DNA of 37,000 nt from Glandiceps talaboti (lineage: Eukaryota > Hemichordata > Enteropneusta > Spengelidae), in contig NC_135555.1 in assembly GCF_964340395.1 (NCBI RefSeq), forward strand, positions 14,875,246 through 14,912,245, written 5' to 3'. The translations under genes were made by a program, and so were the position numbers. Positions 1-9,800 of this stretch are shown piece after piece. Each line of letters starts with the position of its first letter. Position 1 is the first letter of the stretch. The notes beneath the pieces were generated by a model, which did no database searches, was not told the DNA's origin, and saw only the letters and a program-made list of their open reading frames with translations.

Positions 1-640
1 GGTAAGTTAATACCATTCAAAGTTACAGGTAAGTTAATGCCATTCAAAGTTATAGGTAAGTTTATGGCATTCAAAGTTTTATGGTTATGCCATTCAAAGT
101 TACAGGTAAATCTTATGCCATTCAAAGTTATGGGTAAGTTTATCCCATTCAAAGTTTTATGGTTATTATACCATCCAAGGTTCCAAGTAAGTTAAATGCT
201 AGTTAAAGTTACAGGTAACATTATGCCTCTCATAGTTTTAAGTTTATGCCATTCAAACTTATAGGTAGGTTTATGCCATTCAAAATTTTATGATCATGCC
301 ATTCAAAGTTACAGGTAAGTCTATGCCATTCAAAATTACAGGTACATTTATGCCATTCAAAGTAACAGATACGTTTATGCATTGCAAAGTTGTAAGATTA
401 TGTCATTTAAAGTTACAGTTAAGTTTATGGCATTCTGAAATATAGGTAAGTTGATGCCATTCAAAGATTTAAGGTTATGCCATTCAAAGTTACAGGTAAG
501 TTTATGCAAATTGCAAAGTTTAAAGCTAATACCATTTAAAGTTATGGGTAAGTGTATGCCGTTCAAAGTTATGGATAATTTACCATTCTAAGTTTTAAGT
601 TTTTGACATCCAGACTTACAATACAGGTAAGTGTGTACTA
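1..640 (+). repeat. Minisatellite with ATGCCATTCAAAGTTACAGG-type units, rich in GGTAAGT
   Basis: About 25-base degenerate units (GCCATTCAAAGTTA, then CAGGTAAGTTTAT) run from the window edge to about 640. GGTAAGT occurs nine times, mostly as AGGTAAGT, which equals the consensus 5' splice site. The array probably lies within an FCSK intron, just before the exon at 809. Confidence 0.88.
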
Positions 641-808
641 CTCATAATAATGTCAAAGTTATAACCATTAAGATTTCCAAAAAAAGATGTCATTTTTATT
701 TGTTTCCCATCATCTTACATATTCAAAATGTGTTATTAGGTTAGCATCAACACCCCCCCCCCCCCCCCATATATTTTTTTTGTGAATGACTAGATGCTTT
801 TCTTCTAG

Positions 809-868
809 GGTCCTCTCACCATTTCAAAAGATTCCATCCTGTCCAGCATATCAGAACAAGCATCAAGG
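809..868 (+). CDS. FCSK: FCSK exon, end of the pyrophosphorylase-like domain
   Basis: Sixty bases between TTCTAG and GGTAAGT read as 20 codons beginning [13 protein letters not shown], in phase 0 at both ends. The short extended-strand pattern fits the beta-helix part of the N-terminal half of fucokinase. This is the least conserved of the exons called, so it is supported mainly by splice sites and by frame agreement with the next exon. Confidence 0.7.
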
Positions 869-3800
869 GTAAGTCTCTGTTTCTTTTTGATATAGGTTAG
901 AATATGAAGAAAGGTGGGTATAAAAAAACAAGGGGTACGTATCATTCCATTCTAGATAAAAGGGATGACGTTATGCTAAAAAAAGTCTTCAATGATATTA
1001 AAACTGAGAATGTAATTTATGATAGTGTGATGCAAGATGAAAGCTTATATACATACTAACAGGAAATACAGAATTTTGTTTTCTCAGGACGTTTTACAAC
1101 ACTTGCAAATGAGTAGAAAAAGAAGTTGAATTTACACAACTATTTTCTCACCTTAGTTGGCTATTTCAATGAATTTGATTCAAGAAAGTCTATCAATTCC
1201 ATTTATTTGGATGCTTTGTAAATTGTATATATTCACAGTGTATGGCAGGTTTGCAGTTATCTGTTGGTATAGTGCTACAGGGAATTAATATCACACTGGG
1301 AGGACCTAGTACTGATAGAAAATCATGTAAAGTCTACACTGTTATGGGAAAATATGACAATCTGCAGGTTAGTATGTATGTGAAGATGTTTTTTTTTCTG
1401 TTGTCTGTGATTACGACATTGAACCCTGTTTAAGTTGCAGATGCTGGGATCCATATCAAAATCTGCAATGTGCAAAACTTAAAAGTTTAAGTTAAGGTGA
1501 ATTTTGACTTCCAATAAATTTCACAATGACGTCTTGATTTGATTATTCCAACAGACTACCTATGTGAAAGGTACAAGTACTTTCTGTAACAGTCCATGGG
1601 TTATTTTTCTTCGGAGAACTGGCATTGACAAAGAAGATCTTTGGCCAGCTGACAAGGTACCACATCAGTATGGCTTTTAGCTGTTTTCAACATCTATTGC
1701 ATTTATTTAATAATATTTATTTTTTTTGAAATAAATATTTCATTCATTATTTTTGAGAGAAAGGATATTCACTTAACATGTAGTTACTTAATATTTACCA
1801 GTGCAGTAACATTTTCATTCTGATTTGGTGAAAACAGTGTTACGGTAAGGTGAAGAAGCTAAATTGATAAAAGTTAAAGTGGCCATGTGGATGAGGATTG
1901 GGTATTTAGTTTGGATTTCTTAATATATAAAACAATTTTATCACATCTTCCTACTTGAAAAATCAATGTGAAACAACAATGACTAAGTCTGTGTTTGTAA
2001 CTCAATATATTGCAAAAAGCGGCAAAATATGTAAAAAGTTTGTTATTGTACGTACAATAACAAACATTTTACTAAATTATTATGCTATATCAATTAATTA
2101 AGTTACAAACAAGGACTTGGAATATGTTGTTTCACATTGATTTTTCAAGTAGGAAGATGTGATAAAATTGTTTTATATTAAAATTAAAAATCCAAAAATA
2201 CTATATACCCAATCCTCATCCATATGGCCATTTTAAGAGCCCAGATGCATATGTTGAACAGTATTTTCAATTCCAGTATTTGACAATAATATGAAATAGT
2301 TTTTAAATCCCCAAATTTTAGTGTTCAGTATTTTGTAAACCACCGTACTGTCTTGTAATTCATATTTGTTGTAGACTGACTATGATAGAACACTATTCAA
2401 TGCCAAATTGTACCCAGTCTGGCATTGTACGGAAGATGTTGGTATCCAAGAAGTTCTATGGTTACAAGGAGCTGAAGTTAAAGACAGCGATAAGATGCTA
2501 CAAAGATGGAAGTATTCGTGGAGACTGTCTTTACAGGAGATTTTACCATGTATTGATGTCAGTGTAGAATTTCAATGGCGAAGGTATGCTTTAGTGTCAT
2601 CAACAGTGTTTTGTAAATAAAAGGGTTAGGAACCCAGATAACAGAGCAGTAAATGTCATGAAACTTGCATAGATTTCAAGACCTTATATGTATTTTAATT
2701 CTGATGGAAGACCCTGGTATTAGAGGGGTGAAATCTGATAAAATATGGGATGATTCCTATACCTTGTACCGTAATATTGCTAAGGGTTAGGATTGTAACG
2801 TTTTTTTTTTACTTCTCTGTATTCTGTCTTTTTGTTTATTTTTTCAGAGATCTTTTTTACGACATTGCCCAACATCAAATGAAAGATGTGCTTAGAGGTA
2901 CTCAAAGTAAAGGTTTACTACCATACTTCAAAAGTGCAGTAGTTGATGGATACTCAGAACAAATACTAGACACACTGGATACAAGTATGTATTACTTAAT
3001 ATACAATAAGGGTTGAAATTCATTTTGAATTGTCAGAAACCTACACGTTACCTTCAGAAACCGTCAGGTTATTAAGACACTTTCAAACACCTGGAAACAA
3101 GTGATAATTAGCTAACTCATAATGAGCAAATATTACAAGTTCTCCAGCTAGTTTTACGCTCATGTCTTGCATATCATATATTATGTTCATCACAAATACA
3201 AAACTTCAACTTGGGGAAATCCAAAAAATCCGGAAAGTATACTGACAATTTGAAATGGATTTGTTCCCCAACACAAATATTACCATACAGAAGCCAACAT
3301 ATAGCAATTCAACCCGCTAAAAGTGAAAAATGATCATAATATTTCCGTATTAGCCCTTTCAATAAGCTCAAGGGCTTAAACCACTTGCCTCTTAGACCCA
3401 AATTTTCAAAATACAGTTACTAAGTATATTTGTGCCCGCCCTTAATATTCTGTTTAACAGTGCCCTCTATAGCAAGAATAAGCAAGTGTCTGGACTGTCG
3501 ATGTCATCTTCAGTCATGGTGGCAATGACGACACTTGTTCATGAACAGAGCAGTTTTTCCTGATGGAAGTTATTCAAGTGGGGGGGGGGGGGGGGGGGGG
3601 GGGCTGAAAACAGGACAATTAAGTAGAGAAGCTGGGAAAGGGCTTGTTACCAGGAATCCAATAAAAAGAAGATAGCGAGGAGGAAAAGGAGATGCAGAGA
3701 AACATGAAGATGATTATATATTTTTCTACTTTTTTTGCACAATCGACTGACTGCCATGAAAAAGTAACGGGAAACATTTTAGGAAAATAAGGCCACCCTT

Positions 3801-6800
3801 ACCACTGTGACTGAGGTTCAAGGCATAGTCTGGCTTTGATTAAATTTGTCATATTGCAAGTAAAACCCTACTGAGTAATGCAGCAGCTCTCATTTCATCA
3901 TGCATAACTGAATCCAAGGGTCCATGTTTACAGATGTTAGTTACATATGTCATCTTTTGACTGATGACTAAATGTAATAAAAAAAACATCATTCTTTTCC
4001 TAGTTGCTGTGGAGACTGACTCACCAGGTGTAGCAGCAAGGACGTTAGCCTGTATAGCTGATGTATTAGGATGTATTGCAGATGAGAAAGGTTCCGGTGG
4101 GTTGAGGAGTGGACCAGCTGCAAACCAGGCATGGAAACCTGCATTCTGTCTATTAGAGGTATGTAAAAACTTTGCAATGTAGACATTTTTAGTACCGTGA
4201 TTTCTTTGTTTCTTTGATATTCTAGAATGTTTTGCTGACTTGTCTTATAGGTAATAACCCAATCTGCCCATAGCTCTTCAAAATAATTACATATAATATG
4301 AGCTAAAAATATACTGGTAGTATGTGTCTTTGTAGGGATAAAAGTGAACTTTTTGATGTACATGGATTTGGAGTGTGGTTTATGCAAAGCTAGAGCAGAG
4401 ATAGGCAGTTCAAAAAATTGACTGTGTGATGAATGGCAGCCAACATCGTTATAGGGAGAAGTCTAGAAAATAATTTACAGTATTTTATGCTCATTGAAAC
4501 TCAATATGTTTTGCACAGTTTAGGGACTCATAACAGCTGATGAAATATTACTGTAGCAGTTATATAAAACTTTAATGGCACATTCAATTATTACCAGTCC
4601 CACAACATACTTCCTCCCAGGCAGATGCCAAATTTGTGAGAAAAAAAATGTAACGTTGTGATTCCAGGAAGGTAAGATGTGTGATGGTGTAAAGGCTATG
4701 AAAGAAGAAAGGAAACATTGGATGGATAGAGCTGACGATCTTGTCAGAGCTGCCAGACATTATGAAGGTGCTGAACAGATACTGATTAGACACGCTGTCA
4801 TGACAGCTAGGCAGGTAGGTCAAAGTTCAAAGTTCAAAACTCTAAGCGGTTGACATTATAACAACTGATCCATTTGTATCCATATATTTCTAATAGGTAC
4901 CGGTCACCTCTTTTAAACTACTGTTATTAATGTGTATTGGGAAATGTATTGTACTGTGTTTATAATTACAGACTGAGAATTATATCTCATTCATATTTCA
5001 TTAGAGAATGTTCTTTCTGAAATGTTATGTCATGCTTTTTTCCACAAATTAAAAGGTAAAGTCATCCCTGTAATACCTTATTGTAATGATATGATGATGC
5101 TTGTTTTCTTGTTTTTAGTAATAGCTGTTGATTTTAACTTTAGTATGTGAACTCAAAGTATCCTGTCCAGCACTTGTGCGGTATTGTAACACCTAAAAGT
5201 GATGACCAATTGATGTTTGTTTGTTTATTTCAACTTCATTATGTAAAGCACCAAGTATAGGCCAATAATTGGCTGCAAAGGTTCTAGTATGTAAGGGTGC
5301 TAAACGTGGAAAAGTGTGGGACTGATAAAAGTGTTTCAAAATACTGATGATTGTCATTGTTTTATTTGTTGCAGTTTATTTCAACTTCACCATCTGAGTC
5401 ACCAAGTATAGGTCAGTGGGTTGTAGCACGGTGTCCAGCACGGATAGATTTATCTGGTGGTTGGTCAGATACTCCACCTATCACATATGAACATGGTGGC
5501 GCTGTCACCAATGCAGCTATCACCATCGATGGCAAAAAACCAATGGGCGCTAAATGTCGGAAAATAGAAGAGTGAGTAGTCACACCTTTTGAAGGGAGCA
5601 CTGCTTTGTTTCATAATATCAAACACACTGTGATATGTTAATTGGGGTCTTGTTCAGTTGTGTAGTTTTCATCAGAAAGATACAGCGAAAAGCTAAGCAT
5701 GACATATTGTATTGTAATACCATATCATATCAAATCTCATGATCCAAACTACTCATTGACACAGTACATACAAATCTTACAAATTGACAGATGAAGATGT
5801 GTTCAGTAACTGACAGTTATCTTTACATCTATTACAGCCTCCACCTTGTTTTAGTTCTTGGCACAGATCCAACCAATCAGGTACGGCTAGTCTGTCGTGA
5901 GTTGTCTGACCTTGCTGACTACAACAACCCAACGTCACCAGGTAAAGAACAAGCAGTTAATAATATGAAGTGAACACCTTGACCAGCATTGGTACATCCA
6001 CTTCAGTTATTGCTTTTTTTTTCATAAAAATATTAGCTGGTTATAAGACATGATTCTATATTTTTTGTGTGCAAATTTTCATCTTCTACAATACAATTAT
6101 TTGCAGCGTATAGGAAATATCAGTAGAGACAAGTTTAAGATGAATCGATCCCCTGAATTTAGGTACTACCAAACCAGAGAGACTATAGAGTTTCACTCTT
6201 AGGAGGCACAATGTGTTTTACAAATATCACAAAGGTGTTGGTTACACAGTCACAATACAGGCACTGATAGCTGCGCACATATGCACGTGAAATATTACAT
6301 TTCATCTCATTGTGAACACAAATAAAACAGTTTTGTGTGTGAATCTTCCTTGTTTCATACAACAATGATGTTGATTTGTGTTCACAGTGAGATAAAAATT
6401 ACCATTTTTATATACTTGAATGATAGCAGTGTCTGTATTTGGTTTTATGTCATTTGTGACAAAAATGTTTTACACGAGACATAAAAAAAACCCATTGTAC
6501 TGCTTATTTGAAACTCTATAGTCACTTTGGTTTGGTAGTATCATAGTATCAATGCTTTGACAATTCGATACATAACCTCTGTAGAAGGCTGGATGATTGA
6601 CCTGGCAAGGGCTCTCTCCTCACAGCTTGCAAACTTCATAATTCAAATTAAGTGTTTATGTTATATTTAGTTTGTAATTTCCTTACTCCAGGTGCACTTT
6701 TAAAGGCAGCATTTGTGTGTGCCGAAGTCATTACTCTTCCATCAGACACGTCCCTTAAACAGCAACTTTCTGAGAAATATGGCAGTGGATTTGAACTTCA

Positions 6801-9800
6801 GACTTGGTCTGATTTAGCTCAAGGATCAGGTAGTTAAATACCTAATTTTGTAAGCTACATATTACACATTTCCATAAACTTGCCGATTAATTTATCACTG
6901 AATCTATCTTATCCAGTACCAATGAGAAAAAGAACAAGATTTTGACTAAGCGTGCATAAACTAATTCTTTTAGACAAACTAATAGCTTTCATTACTTTCA
7001 TTATTCAAGCACTATCTACTGCACATGCAGCCATAACTGATCAACTGCATATGGTAATTGTAATCGTGTCTACATAATACATTATATATTTTGAGTCATA
7101 TTGAGTACCTTGCTGTGAATTTCTGAATATAAATATGTGAGGAGGACAGGCCCAGACTAGATGTAAGCTATTTCCTGAATCCCCATTTACCTACTGGTAT
7201 ATTTATTTGGGGTATATAAACTGATTACACTTTTCTGAAACAGTTGTCTTCTTTCTTCATTCCCACTGTAGGTTTAGGTACAAGTAGTATTTTGGCGGGT
7301 GCCGTTATAGCAGCTTTATGGAGAACGTCAGGAAAATCGTATGATAATGATTCCCTAATGCATGCTGTAAGTTTTACTTTTTTATCAATATGTATACAGG
7401 TCAAGTTTAGTATCATGTGTGTGAACAGCAAAATATAGGTTTATACTTGTGCATGATGTTACACATGACAACCTGTGTCTATATGTCAGCAAAATTATAT
7501 TATAAGCATGTTACTGAACTATTTTCAGTATGCCCCAGTCAGTATTCAAGATGGCATCATTAAAAAAATTGTTTCTGCATTTCATATCTGACAACAATTA
7601 TCAAATTTCTTTAATCAATATTCTTCAAATAAAATCTATAATATTTCTTTGTGATGTAAAAGGGATGTAAATATAAATAGTTCTTGTAAAACTGAACAAA
7701 AACAACAAAATATTCCAAAAAAAAAATATTTTTGCTGTTTTTTTGACAATTTCAAAAATGACATTGTTCAAGGTTTAACTATCTGATTCACCCGAGTACT
7801 CTTCATTAATTAGCTGGAAAAATATTCGTGATGTAATAATATGAAAAAAAGAAAGAAATATTAGATATTACATTTAATTTTTTCTTCCCAATGTTATCAG
7901 GTATTACATCTTGAACAAATGCTGACAACTGGTGGTGGCTGGCAAGACCAAGTTGGAGGTAAAACACTAATTTCAGAATAAATAATATTTTTAAATTACA
8001 GCTTTATACTGCTATTCCAAAAAATATACACTGTCATTTTTGAAAATGTTTGCTTTTGATGTGGTAAGAGAATTACCGGCATAAGGTCACTACCATGTAC
8101 CAGTTTAATTTGTGTCGTCTATAATGTATTATATTAACTTATCATAAAACTAGAATATATAACCTTTCATTTGTTAAAGTTGTGAATATGCATTTTCAAT
8201 TTTAATCTAAAAAAATTTTGCCATGTTTTTCTACTTGAAAAAAAAAATAATATGAAGCAACATTGATCAAGTCTGTGTTCTTCTTCCTTTTAAAGTAGCC
8301 ACAATGTGATTAGGTAGTATTATGCTGTTTTACCATGGCCTCTATACTGACTGGATCTGTGGTGCCGCTACACTCTGATAAGGTAGAGTGTAGCAAAGTC
8401 AGCCCCAGACAATAGAACAGGCATAGCAGAGTCACAGAGCCAGCAAATAGACAGGCATATGTTCTCTAGTTGACAAAACGAATGTATGTCTGTGTTCATC
8501 TCAGGACTCCAGGGTTCAAAGTTCAAAGTTCATGTTCAACACATGATGATGTGTAGACTTCTGTCTATTTCAGGTTTGACTCCAGGCGTCAAGATCGGAC
8601 GATCCAAACCTGGTTTACCACTCAAAGTAGAAACCAACCAACTGAACATGGCAGCTGACACAGTACAAAGATTGAATGAGAGACTTGTATTACTGTACAC
8701 TGGTAAGACAAGACTAGCGAGAAATCTCTTGCAAAATGTGATAAGGAATTGGTATGCTAGACTACCACAGATTGTCAGTAACTGTGATGCGCTCACTTAC
8801 AATGCTGAACAGTGTGCCAAGGCATTTGAAGAAGGTAACCACTAACTTCGTTAACCTAATAGTCTTGTTAGAGACTTTTTGTCTAATTTATGATCTATTA
8901 AAAAAAGCTTAAAACAATTACAGCTTTTGTTATGCATGTTTCAAGTTGCATGAGCTGTTTTTTAATCAACTGTTTTAATCAAGTGAAAATAATACATAAC
9001 ACCTTTTTATTAATATGTTTATGCATGTCTTTGATGACATTGAAAAAATCATCTTTTTTGCATCATAAACACAGTTGATGTCATGTCTGTTCTCACCTAT
9101 GTATCTGTCATGTACAGGCTGATTTACATGTAAACTTAGCACAAAGGTAATACACCATAGTAGAGGCATAACATTGTTGAATATCAAAATGTAACTATGT
9201 CAGATCTAATATTTATACCTGATATAGAACACAGACGTATTGTACAAGTGTTTAGTGTACGCCAGTACTATGTAATTAACTTTTGGTGATCTTAATTTGA
9301 TTTTAGCATAAAGCAAAAGGGACAGCAGTGTAAAACTTTTTCTTCTTTAAGGGGGAGGGGAGGATGTTGTCTTATTCATAATGAACCAAGGAGATTCAAA
9401 ATTCCTGTTATATTTTTTAACTAATTAGGTCTTCATGAAACACTCATTACACAATATTTATCCTAAAGTGTAATTATGAATATGTCATTTAAATGACCAG
9501 GTGATATTGGTAAAGTTGGTGAATGTTTAGATACTTACTGGGGTCAAAAGAAGATAATGGCTCCAGGATGTGAGCCTAAAGCCGTAGAAAGAATGATGGA
9601 AGCTCTCAAACCACATGTCTGTGGACAAGCCTTGGCTGGAGCTGGCGGTGGTGGATATATGTATGTCATTACTAAACAACCTAATGATGTAGATACTGTC
9701 AAGAAAGTACTGGCTGGTCTAGAGGTATGTGTGCTACTTGGAACATGTATGATCTCCCATCTCACTGAATGAACAGAAATCCTGTGTTCACAATTTTAAG

